A DNA stretch of 64,000 bases from Callipepla californica brunnescens (lineage: Eukaryota; Chordata; Aves; Galliformes; Odontophoridae). Position numbers and translations under genes: made by a program. Positions 43,834-55,900 of the stretch are shown here, piece by piece (the first letter of the stretch is position 1; every line of letters begins with the position of its first letter). Location: positions 12,543,501-12,607,500 of the forward strand of contig JALIRH010000014.1 of NCBI GenBank assembly GCA_023055505.1, given 5' to 3'. The notes below the pieces were generated by a model. It had not been told where the DNA came from, made no database searches, and saw only the letters and a list, made by a program, of their open reading frames with translations.

Positions 43834-44227
43834 TTTTACTTGCAGACTCCTCATTCTGCCTGTCTCACATGTCCAGCTCTTGCAATCACTTCTCAGGGGT
43901 AGTTTAACTTGTTCCAGGCACTTTGGCCAAAAAGCAGCATTCATTTCTACTATAAAAGTAGCAGCAGAAAATGGTGAGCATTTGGCTTTATGAAGAATTG
44001 GGTACAAATACAAACTCCTGGTGGGTTGCTTGCTCAGCCCTCAGAGCCTCCTTAGCTCAGCTCAATAACAGATCTGTTGGAAACATCTGTCATCAGACCA
44101 TGAAAATGAAGGCAACTCAAGTTGTTTGACTCCCTGACTCCTGGGGGGAACAGCTGCTTCTCAGTACAACTCTTTTCCTCCCTCAGCTGCTAAGTGAGGA
44201 GTATCTTGCTGTCAGGAGAGCTGGGAG

Positions 44228-44460
44228 ATCATAAAACAGTCTGAGTGGGAAGGGATCCTTACAGGTCATCTGCTCTGACTCCCTTGCAATGTACAGGGAC
44301 ACTCACAGCCTCACCAGGTGCTCTGAGCCTCTCCAGCCTGACCATGGGTGTCTGCAGGGATGGGGCACCACTACCCTCTCTGGCAATCTGTGCCAGTGCT
44401 TCACTACCCTTATCAGATGTAAATAGGAAGCTTCTTTACAATCTAAGTCTCCCCTGAGAT
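44228..44460 (-). repeat. CR1 retroposon fragment
   Basis: It begins ATCATAAAACAGTCTGAGTG then GGAAGGGATCC. CCAGCCTGACCATGGGTGTC, GGGATGGGGCACC and CTTCACTACCC follow in the order of the reversed CR1 consensus. At about 230 bp it is the longest CR1 copy in the window. Confidence 0.85.
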
Positions 44461-46754
44461 GTACAGACATCACAACCTACCACGAGGCTGCTTCAGATCA
44501 GCGAGGGTGTTGCTTGAGGTCATTGCTTACAGGTGCAGAAATCTCACTTTCAGTGCAGGCTGAAGCAGAAGAGTGATGCACCAGATCAGAGCACACAGCC
44601 ACCACAGCAGAACCACTGATTTTTAGGACAGCAAGGAGCTAGCTGAGCCCAGCTGACAGCCTTGGGAAGGCAGAACACAGCAGTGTTGTCACTGTGTTCC
44701 CCATTAGTCCAAGGTCTCAGAAGACTGGCACTGTTTGTTGCCTCTCTGTAGAAGTCCAGCTGAACACTCTGTTGGTGTCCACAGATCAATCTCACAGAAA
44801 CAGACTCAGTTTTTTTTCCCCCGATCCAGAAGAGGTTTCCAAACACCTGAGACTGCATGCTGAGTTAAACAACATTGCCCTCCTCATTCTGATGTGCCAG
44901 CAGGTCCCCAGACAGCCTGGGGCAGAGGGAGAACATAGAGCCTTGTCTGCCCCAAATGTTGGGTTCTGTATATTTGGTGTCAGAGTGATGGAGAGGTAGA
45001 GAGAACTGTTTCCAATGTGTTTCCCCATGCTAATGCTTTCAGAGCTGTATTACAGAACGTGGATCACCCTTTGCCAGCCACGGTGTAGTGGGAGAGGGAT
45101 ACACCTCAGCATCCAACATAGCCCAGAAGCAACTTCAGGGAGCTCCCAATTGAAGGTCTTCAAAATCCACCTCCCCGTGTATACCTGAATATTTCAGCCT
45201 GTCTCCATGTTATGAAAAGGAAATCATCCACATGAGCCGTATTTGCTCATCCCTTCCTTTTCTCAGGGCCACAGTGACCTCTGCACCTTAGTAATGCAGA
45301 TTTCTTTCATCTTCAGAAAGTTCCAGGAATACAGCTCCTCAAAGCCTAGGAAAACATTCTCACGAAGGAAGAGCACTTAATTTAGTACCTTTTTTTTTTT
45401 TTCTTAAAGCAATTCATTATTTCCTCAACACCAGAATTTGCTGAAAGCACTCCAAGTCCTTTTTTGCAAGTGCCACGGAACAAAATAATTGTGCAATTAG
45501 TAATGCATCTCACACATCTTGAAGTGAAGGATTTTTGCTTTCGACAAGTACAAAATGTAGCATTTTGCTTTTCCATGGTGGGAAGACACCGGCCATTCCT
45601 CCCCCTGCTCCTCGCTTTAAGCACACTGCAGTGTGTAATTAATAAAGATAATAAGTATCCTCAATTAAGAAGGGATATGTGAATGGCACAGACACAACGT
45701 GGATCACTGGGATTGCCAGAGCAGCCAGCAGCTTCCCAGTATAAGTTATAACTCTCTGTGTCCTTCACAGGCCCCTCCTCCCAGGGGATGCAAAGCAGAG
45801 AGCTCTGCCCATGGCCACCAGTCTGTCCATGGGCAAACTGGAATGGGAGCTCAGCACCCTGCTCCTGCACATCTGCACTGCCCCACTCATCCCTTGCACA
45901 GCTCCAGATGTGCTGCATCCACCCATAGCCACAAATCTATGCCACACAAGCATGCTGACTTTTTAATTAAACACATTGCAACAGCTTCACATACCACACC
46001 ACAATCCAAACGTGGGTATCATTCCGGAGCTGTCCTTGGGTTCCTGTACCTTGTTCCCATCTTTCCTGGGCATGGCATCCCCCAAGCACTGTTTCCATGA
46101 CACTCAAGCAGCATCTCGAAGCAGGGCAGGGAGGGCAGCCCAGCAGGGATGGAAGTGGGGCTTTTTGGTGCCTGCTGATGAGATGGCAGCAAACAGGAGC
46201 CAGCAGGGGAAGGCAAGCAGGAGCCAAGCACAGCTTATCGCTCCTCCGCAGAAAGGGGCTCTTGTGGAGACAGCAGCTACTAAATACACAAACAAGCAAA
46301 CATCAAATACCTCCATTTCTTCAGCCCCCGACCCCAGCGCCTGCCTGGAGCTCCCAGCACATCTCCTGCAGTAACCAGCAGGCAGAGCAGCGCTGCAGGT
46401 TGCTGCAGGCACCAGCCAAGTACAGTTGCTTTTTGCCCAAAGCTAAATTGCTTGGGAATTAAAAGCTGCTGGAATCCTAGAACTGGAGTAGTGGAAGTGT
46501 AACAACAGACCCACCAACTATTATTACCTGGTTAGAAGAGGTCTGTATCCATAGCTGTGAGAGGTTGGGGTGAGAGTGTTGTGCTCTCCCAGGTGGTTTC
46601 AGACACGAGACCCGGGTGGTTCACATGAAGTTTAGGTGAGTCTGGCTCAAAAATCCCTCTGGAGAGGGATCCAAAAGACAGACAGTTGCAGAAGAGCAAG
46701 AGGCACAAACACTGCTTTTATCTCAGGGATGAACCAGAATCTTTAACACAAACG

Positions 46755-46771
46755 GACGCTAGGTGGCAAGG
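46755..46771 (+). promoter_or_regulatory. CTCF-like motif
   Basis: GACGCTAGGTGGCAAGG contains CTAGGTGGCA, close to the CTCF core. The flanks fit less well than at 38.73 kb. Confidence 0.4.
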
Positions 46772-48009
46772 AGAGAACTAGAGATGCCTGCTTGTCAGGC
46801 TTCTCAGCCCACCCAGAGCACACTCCTTATACCTGTGGCTCTGCACAGTGCCAGCCCCCAGCTCACCCCGTGCTGCCAGGCAAAGCCAACCTACACCACA
46901 CACCCCTCTTGGTCTCCTAGCAGACTTCTGCTGGCTCTACAGATTATATTTCAGGGCTGATGTGAAGCTTCACTGCAATCCAATCAAGCCGATAGCCAAC
47001 AAGGGACTATTTCTTTTCCGGAGAAGCCACTTCCAGTAGTGTTATCACTTCAGCAGACTCAGAGGAGATACCTTATGAGGCATCTGAGGATTTTCACGCT
47101 AATGTGTTCTAGTCCATCATCAATTTGTCACTGTTTGTGTTTCACCTGGCTGCACACAAAATGAAGAACTGCTCTAGTATGAATGCCTCTTGCCATCCTG
47201 AAATAATCAGGTTTTAAAGGAAAGGAACAAATCCAAAAACATAAATATTCCAGCCCCACATTAAGAGATGTCAGAGTCTGTCATAACAGCAACAGAGGTG
47301 CTGTGGGGGTTTTTAAATGCACTTTTGAGGTGAGTCATAGAGGGACAGAAATGACCATCACTTCTGCTTTACAACTTGCTGGGAGTATCAGGTGCTAGAG
47401 AAACTGGGAGAGCTGCCCAAGGTGTTAGAAGGAGCTGGAAGGAACAAGATGCCTTCAGATGTTCCAATCTGATGACAAGAAAGTTGAACATTTTGCCTTT
47501 TGAAATTAACAGGACCCACCTCTCTCCCTCCAGATCAAGTTGGGCTCATCAGCCTGCTAATGCTGCCCATTCTCTCCTCCTTTGTAGATGGTGGTGAAAA
47601 CCAGAGGGTCTCCTGTCTCTCAGTCTCCAAGTTTCAACACATTAAATTGCGTTGGCAGGAAAACCACAGAGGAGTTTAAAGTAATCAGCCTGAGGAAAAA
47701 CAAAACCAAACCACATACAACTCAAACCTGTGCTGACTCTCTCTTGAGGTGTTTGCTTCTTCATTTAGAGGTAAGAAGCTGGGACCATTCCTCGAATGCT
47801 GCAGCATGAAAAGGATCTTCTTTCCAAAGGAAACCCTATTTTGAACTAGGACAGCCTGAATTGATAGAGGAAAACAAAAATCTAGACTTGTTCCCTCAGC
47901 CACTCCAGCTGCCTTCCTCCCTCAGCTTCATTCCCCCCTCCTTTCCCTTCATGCTACTCTCACTCCAGATTTTGTTGCCCTACTTTTGTCCAGCCTTCTC
48001 CTAGAGATA

Positions 48010-48170
48010 AGATGAACGCTATTTTCAATTAACAAGATGTAATTGCTGAAAGCGGTAGGAGGCAGTTCATTTAGAGCCAGAAAATTAATTGAAGCCAAAA
48101 TGCACTGCATCGGTCTATTGCTGGGAGTACAATTATTGCCATTGCTTGGCCCCTGTCATTCAGAGGCCAT
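48010..48170. other. Candidate conserved non-coding element
   Basis: This non-repetitive AT-rich block has several homeodomain/POU-like words (AATTAAC, AAAATTAATTGAAG, GTACAATTATTGCC) and no open frame. Such composition is typical of developmental enhancers. Conservation is not tested here. Confidence 0.3.
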
Positions 48171-51100
48171 GTCTGTTGGCTGCATAGTCAGGCTTTGCTC
48201 AAATGCCTGGTAGAAGTTCAGCAGGCTGAGATGCTTCCTGAAGCTGCTTTTATCCCACTTTCCTCTTGGAAGAGAAAGCTTTCTATGGCTGTAACAGCAA
48301 ATTAGCACAGGAGGGCATTTCCAGGAGCTTTCCTATTGATGGGACCCAACCTTTGTTTCAAAACCAAGCAGTTGGACACAAGATCTTCCTCTTCGTCTTC
48401 TTTGGGAGAGATTCTGTTGTCACGTGCAAAGTTAAAACAGGCTCCATGCAATATTCACCAATCCTTTGCAGCACAGCCCAAATCAACTATTCATGAAGAT
48501 ACAGCTGGACAGGGTCTTTGGAGATGTCTGTCCCCACCACTGCCCAGCTGCAGCTGACTGTGAGGAAGCCGCATGGTTTCTGCTCCACTCATCCTTTGTG
48601 AGCTGGCAGCTGCACATTTACCAGCTGACCCCAAACCCCATGGGATGGGCAAGATATGGAAAGCTTCAGAAATCGCCCAAACACTGACCTGAGACACAGA
48701 GATGCATCCAGGTCTCCCATTGGTTCCCAGGGTAACTTGCACTTTGAGCAACTCTTCTTCATCACCAGAGGCCGAGGGTCCTTTAGAGTTTTGTGAGGGG
48801 AACATCTGGGACACACAGCACCTGGCCCAGACCTGAGGAACTTCCCTGCTCCATGAGGGTGGCTGTGGAACTTACTGATATTGACTGTTCAGAAACACCC
48901 CACTAAATGCTGCTTCTCCTCACAGTCCACACAAGGGTAAAGGAAGGCAGCATTTACCAGCCAGTCCCTATGAGGGAGATAACAAACCAATGAAAAAAAA
49001 AAAAGAAGAAAACAACACCAACATTGAATACCTGTCCCCTTCACCTCACTGCTGCTGAGCCAGCTGGCACAAAGCCTACTTCTCATGCCTGTTCAAGTTC
49101 TATTATGATCATTCCTCCTCCTTGGCCTTGTGCTGAATACAGGGGAAGTCCCATGGACCTGTTGGTAGCTGCTGTGGGATCTTTCCTGCCTGGTGCCACT
49201 CTGGTGGGACTGAGTAAGATCTCTTGCAACACTGAGCTCCCAGTAATTTCATTTCAGGTCAGTTTTCTCCATAGCACCTGGCCAGCATTGTACCAAAATC
49301 ATCCTGCATGACAGTGTTTTTCTTTCCCCTAGATTTAATTTTTTTCAGTTTTTCCATAGGATTTAACTCTGGTTACAAGATAAAATCCTCTACAGAAACT
49401 GTACGTACCTTTTCTTCCAACCAGTTTTGTTTTGCAGCACAACTCATTATCTTCTCCTTAGATGTCTCACTTTGACAACTTTTCTTTTATAGTCTTCATT
49501 TCAGCTAATGAGCTCCCCCACAAAATCAAATGTTTTCACAAAGCTCATTTCCATTAAACCTACCACACCTCCCTCCCTCAGAAACCTGAGCATCTTCGGG
49601 AGAAAAACAGGCAAACAAAGCAAATCACAGCAGTCTGTCATGATCTGGCTCTGGGAAAGCACTCAGTGCTGTTTATCCCATTTGCAGACTGTTGGCACGA
49701 GCTCGGTTACTCCTCCTGGCCCAGTCACAATGAGATTTGCTCTTCCTGGCACACAACACTGCTCAGTGCAGTGTGGTTACCAGAAGTTACACCTCCACCA
49801 TCACACCACTTTCCTGTGAAGCCCCAGGCAACGTTATGCAGCAGTTTGCAAGGATACCTTGGTACCCTTTCTAGTCACCATCCCATTATTTACACACAGC
49901 AGCCTCAGCCTCTGTTAACAGCTGAAGAACTTCTCACTGCTGATGCAATCACCCAGCAAATCCCACAGCCTGGGATGCTAGGGAAAGTTTCTCCTCCTTC
50001 CTGGGATGTTAAAGGCAAGTGAGTGCCCTTACATCCCACATTTTGCCTTACAGCATCAGACCACAGGCTTACCCCTTCCTTTCACCTGGCACTGACTCAC
50101 CTAATCACAAAGTCCTTTCACAAAGGGTTTGCCATGCTGGGATCCCACCAAAGCATGCTGCAGCACAAATGGAGATGTTAGGCAGTTTGCTGAATTCTGC
50201 TGGCTGGCTGATGGGATCACAGAGCAATGCTGGAGCACATGGAACCCTAGGAAACAATGGCTTAAGGCTCTTAACAATACAGCACTCACCTTATCTCCTC
50301 CCAGTATGAACCTAGAGCAGACTGTCAACAGAGGGGTTAATTTATAATCCCCCATGAGCCCTCGGTGAGCACAGCCCTGACAGATTGTCTGTTTGCCTCT
50401 GAAAGGACAATTAATAGCACCTGGATTGCTCTTTCATCTCACCACAGGGCTTACACACCAAAGGGATCTGCAATCTGGGGTACAAAGGTCCTGATGCTTC
50501 TCTCCTCAAAGAGCTGCTCTTTGTGCTCAGCTTTGATTGTTTTATTAATTTATTTAGTTTTTTGCTTTCTTTTTTTGATAACAAACGTGCTCACCTGCAT
50601 GCAGGCAAACAGGCACGCACACAAAGCTCACTTTGAACGTATCAATTGCCGCCCATTGAGAAAGATCAATGCCTTCTCTAAAGAGCCCTATGACGTTGGA
50701 TTGCTTTAAAACCTCTCTCACCATATCCATGTATTCCTTCCCCCAGCCAGAAAGACATGAGTATGTCCACGTGCTTTCAAACCAACTGTTTCTTCAAAGG
50801 AGGAAATTTTAACTGTGTCATGCCACACCTCTTCCCAACTTTCAGCTGAGCCAGGGTTATCATGGCCATTGGCAAACAGCTGCAGTTCAGCTCACTATAA
50901 TGAGAAAGAAAATCACAACAGCCTTTAGCCAGAATGTCCCCATGTTTATTAGATCGAAACTAGAAACGCTGATGACTGCTTTTGTCAAATAAAACCCCTG
51001 AAAAGCAGAGAGCGTGGAAACCACCTTTATGGCAACTAAGAGCCAGGGGTCCTCCAGCCCCTATATGCAGGATGGTGCTGGGCCCTGGGGTGCTGTGCCA

Positions 51101-51984
51101 TCCTGTGCTGTGGCATAGATCACCTGTGTGGGCGAGGATGGGATGGAGAGTTAGCTGGGATGGAAATGTGCATGGATGAAGTGGGCTGAGTGGTGGGGAT
51201 TTTCTGCCTCTCTCTCAAAAAAGGAAAGCACAAACAAAAAAAATCCAAACTAAACAGAAAAAAAAACTCCTCCAAACTAAGTTCAGGGATGCTGAATTTG
51301 GAAGTCTTCCTAGAAATCTCTGTTATTTTCTACCCAGTAATTGCAGACCCTTTGCAGCTGGCCTTGTCTGCTAGGGACTTCTGCTCCAGCAAGACTTTGC
51401 TGGGGGAACAAACGTCACCTATGGGGTCCCTGCACTTCCAGCACCGATGGGGTGAGCGGGGAGCTCAGCTGTTGCAGAGAAAAAGTGTGTGGGCTGTGAA
51501 GCTGTGCTGCAGGGAGCGGGGACATGCCACCAACCCTGTGTCACAGCCCCGCGTTCCCAGCACTGCCCTGCTGCTGCCTGTTGTGTTAGCAGAGAGAGCT
51601 GCAGCGGCCCTAGGAGAAGCTGAAGCTCTTTGGGTGTTTTTTGTTTTATTTTTTGTTATGTTTATATTGTTCTGTTGTTTGCAAATGGTCTGAACCCGCT
51701 CTGCAGCCAGCAATGGCTGGAACCCACAAAAGCACAGTGGCCACGCTGGGAGTATCTGTTTCCATCCCCCTGGCAGCACCTCTCCATCTCCCTGCTGGGG
51801 CTTTGTGATGCTTTCATGAAGTGTGGTGTGCAACAAGCTGTGCCAGGGCTCAGCAGTGTGCAGGAGCACTGAGCAGGGGTGGGTGGGAGCAGCCTCCAAA
51901 ACCATTCCCTTAAATGGATCCCTTTGTAGTGACACATCCAGACCAGCAGCATTTTCTTTAACAAATACGAATCTCGTGGATTTG

Positions 51985-52260
51985 CTCTGATGTAATTATG
52001 CATTCTGCATTAAGCCAATGTTCCCACTGTCTGTGGCTGCTAGCATAATTAAACTTAATGTACTTTTAATGATGTCTTCTTAACTCATGCATTCATATAT
52101 GATTAGAATCAAACACGACGAGCTGTCACGAGTCCAGGAGAGCTCTTTCGGCAGCTCCTGATGGGACTCACATTGAAATATTAATAATGCAGATTTCGAA
52201 GTTAACAACATCAGTTTTGAAGTGGGGAAAGCTTGTCACACAGTTTGAGCTAATCTGAGG
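51985..52260. other. Candidate conserved non-coding element
   Basis: Dense homeodomain/POU-like words (TGTAATTATGCAT, GCATAATTAAAC, ATATTAATAATGCAG) occur in unique sequence with no repeat or coding signature. It lies downstream of GRIA1. The enhancer role is inferred from composition only. Confidence 0.35.
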
Positions 52261-52734
52261 CAGCAAAACGTCTTCTCTTTCAAGTTCAGCCTCTCCCTGT
52301 CTTGTGCATGAGCTCCTGGGATTAGAGGAATTTACGTTTTACTTTGTAAAGATGTCATTAAACAAGTGCCCAGCAGTGGCTGCTGCTGCTCTGCCCTGGC
52401 ACACTCTATCTTTGCTCCTGTTCCCCCTTCCTGTTGTTTTTCTGCAGACTGAAAGCTCTGGCACTCTGCTTTTGTCTCTGCTTTTGGTGAGTGAGATCAG
52501 GCTCTGTCCGTGTCCTGTAACTTTTTGGTGGTGAGAATTTGTCCTCTTGGGCTGAGCACCACCTTGTGCAACGGGGTCTGGTGGAGCTTTGGGATTGATA
52601 TTTGGTTCCAGAGCCCCACTCAAAGCAGATGTTATTATTTTTTTTTCCACTGGCCCATTGGCAGATAGGTCAACTTCTGAGCTCCTGAGAGCAAGTTGTG
52701 AAATTGTCTGAAATCCTTCCAACAGGAAAGCATT

Positions 52735-52985
52735 GATTTATTACGCTGTAATACTGATGCGAACAACACCGCGCACCTTTCATCTAAAAAGTCAGGACTT
52801 ATAGAACACGACACGCCATTAATTCGGATGCCAGCTCAAACGGAGGAGGAAATGCTGCCAAAGGGATCCAGACAGCATGTTAAACCAGTCCTGCAGAGTA
52901 ATGAACACACTCTGTGCTGTTACATTATGCAATATTGATCTTTAGGAATGAAGAGGTACCTTGACAGCTAATTTGGGCCATCCGA
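52735..52985. other. Candidate conserved non-coding element
   Basis: Unique sequence with TTTATTACGCTGTAATACTG, CCATTAATTCGG, TTACATTATGCAATATTGAT and GACAGCTAATTTGG. It has a balanced, non-repetitive texture and no open frame. It may form one regulatory cluster with the block at 52.0-52.26 kb. Confidence 0.35.
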
Positions 52986-55900
52986 AGCTTCTCTTAATAT
53001 CTGTGTACGCATACATGTGTGTACGACCCAATTAGTGTGTGACAAAGAGCTATGCAAACACTGGCGAATTAAACTTCTCAGTATCCCCTATGGGGGTGAG
53101 GGCTGCACTGCTCTGGGGTCAGCTCTCCCTTTGCACACAGCTGGGAGCTCCATGGGGACCAGCCCAGTGCAGAGGATGCCCTGAGCCAGGAGCACTCGGG
53201 GCAGTGATGACTCCTTGGGAGAGGTAGCACCAGCTTGGCTTGTTTTCTGCACAGAATGCACCATGCTGCGTGCTGTGAGCTGCAAGGAGTCCCCTCCTGT
53301 GTCCTTCTGCCCTAATCTGTGTGACTTGGAAGATGTATTCCTGCAGAGAAATGGGGTCACCATTCCCTTGTGACTCCTGTAAATCCACCCTGCCTATGCT
53401 AGCAAGAGATAGTATTTTCTTTCTTTTAGCTCTTTCTATTCAACCAGAATTTAGTTGTTAAGGATGAGGCCCCTGGCATTAGGATTGCCATTTCTTTCAC
53501 CCAGGTTTCACATTATTTGTATGTATGGAATGTGCTTATTACAGCCATTGCTACCTTCTGCCACCCTTTCCCATGACTGCAGCAGAGCCCTTGAAGTGTG
53601 CACCACCCCACTGAAGTCTCCTTGCTGCCCAGTGGTGTGATGGGCTGTGGGATCACTTCTGCCCTGAGCAGAGCTGGATTCACATCTCTCTCCCCATCCA
53701 AAGGAGATCATGAGCTATCCGTAAGAATACCACCACCACGTATATACCACAGCCTACTGCACGTTGCAGTGCTGTAGGTGGGACTGACGGACAAAGGAAG
53801 GAGAGATGGCGATGGAGATAAAGGGGTGATGCTGGAGCAACATGACCAACAGTTTCCTTGGAGCCCAAGCAGTTTTGGCACTGACATCTTTTGAAATGGG
53901 ATTTGCATATGGATTTTGCCCCCAAAGCCCTTCACTGCCGCAGACTGGGGTGCTGCCATAGTGGCATCACTGTATTTCTGTTAATTGATTAACTGGCCGC
54001 CAGAGATGTAGGCATGAGGGCTTGCACCAGCATCAGACTGCCAAGCCACAGAACCAGTACCAGTGGCTGGCCAATTGTTCTCAGCCCATAGGTGACACAG
54101 AGGCAACAGGGGAATCTGATCACAGAATGTCTGCAGCCACAAGAGCCACCAAAGAACAGTCCCCACAGGTCTCTGAAAGGTATTTGGGGTAAATCTGGTA
54201 CATCTGCTGATAGAAAAAACCCATCTGCCCTACTACTTCCAAGGTGCTGCTTCACAGGAATCTCCACGCCATGCTGGGGAAGAATATTCACACCCCACTG
54301 TGATGGGTCACCTGAGCTCTGACATGTGCCTCTGTGCTGGACCTATGTGCTAGAATCATGCACCAAGATGATTAATGGTGCCAAATGGGTTACAGCACAT
54401 ATTATGTATGTACCCGTGCCCTATCCCTTCACTGAATTTGAACAAGAGTTTTTTGCTGCATTTGCTGACAGGTATATTGCATGCAGAACAGGCTGAGTCA
54501 AATCCTTTTGGATCATCCTAGCTTTGTACCCTGGTGCTGAGTTTCTGATCCCACAGCAAAAGAATGGACTAGGTGATGCATCTGTTCAGTTTTCAGTGTT
54601 TTTTGTCTCATCAGCTGTTGAAGATGGTTTTAATCTTGCTGGAGACATTCTCACAAGGGATATTTGCTTTTGCTGAAAGGGAATTTTGTCCTGCTTTTGT
54701 CGAGAGAGAAACGAAAAATTCTTGTGCATGTCTGCAACCTCACTGGGAATGAAGAGCAAACCACTGAAGGGGCAAGGAGAGCATTTTGAGACAAGGTCCA
54801 CGCCCATGACACAGTACTGGATGTCCAAACTAGTGCAGAAGACCAAAATGGGCTGATGCAGCATAGTCTGCCCATGGGAAACCTCTCTTTCAGGCCCCCT
54901 GATTTGGAGTTTGTGCTTTGAAGCCTGAAGGTTCACAGCCCATTTCCATTAATTCTGACCCTTGCTGATTCTCCTCCTACAAAACTTACCAGTGGGTGAA
55001 CCCCCTTGGGAATGTTGGAGACCTCTATACTATAACCACAGCTCTGCGGGGCGAGCTGAGGTGCCTGGCTGAAGGCACTTGGGTGTCTCAGCTTCCCCAG
55101 CAGACACATGGGAATGGTGCCATGGGGAAGGGATGTCCTTCCACGTTTGTGACACCAAGGGCTACCTCAGAGCGTGGCACTAGTGACTATAGTTAGCTCT
55201 GGCAGCTGCTCACAATCCCATTCCCTTTCTCACTTCAACAGACATTTGAAAGAGGAATTAAGCAGGTTAATTGCATGAAAATTGAGTGAGAAATATCTTG
55301 AATGTCTGGGCTTCCGAAACAGTATGACAGCTCCCAGGAAAACCAATCCTGGTGTGGATTTTTGGACCAGTGCTGGTTTTGAATTCTCTCTCAGCTGCCT
55401 AGATCTTCCCTCTGTAAAAGCAAGCTAAAATCCTGAAATTGCCCTCCTCAGAAAGTAACCTCACAAAACTCTGAACAACAAGTAAAATATTTAACTTCAA
55501 ACCCCGTGAATGTTTATCTTCCTGACTCTTGGGAAAATATTAGATAGATCCCCAATTTCAACCTGAAGCAGTTTATTTGGCTGCTGTTCACAAGTCAGAC
55601 ACAGCAATAATCAAGGAAGTTTTGTTTGATTCAGGTTGGGTAATATTGCCTGAGGGGTAACATCATTTTCACTTCCATACATCCAGCACTGGCACAAAAC
55701 AGCATGGACAGGGATGAGAAATGGATCATGGATCCGTGGTGCTAAAATTCCAGCTGATAGTTTCACTCTTGTGTAAATAATAATTGCCAATAAAAGTGTA
55801 GCTTGAGAAAAGAGAATGTGAAAATAAAAGCACTGTTCAGTTTGTTAAAGCAAAATCCTTTGCAGAAGTGACAAAAGAAAAATATATGAAGGAAAATAAA

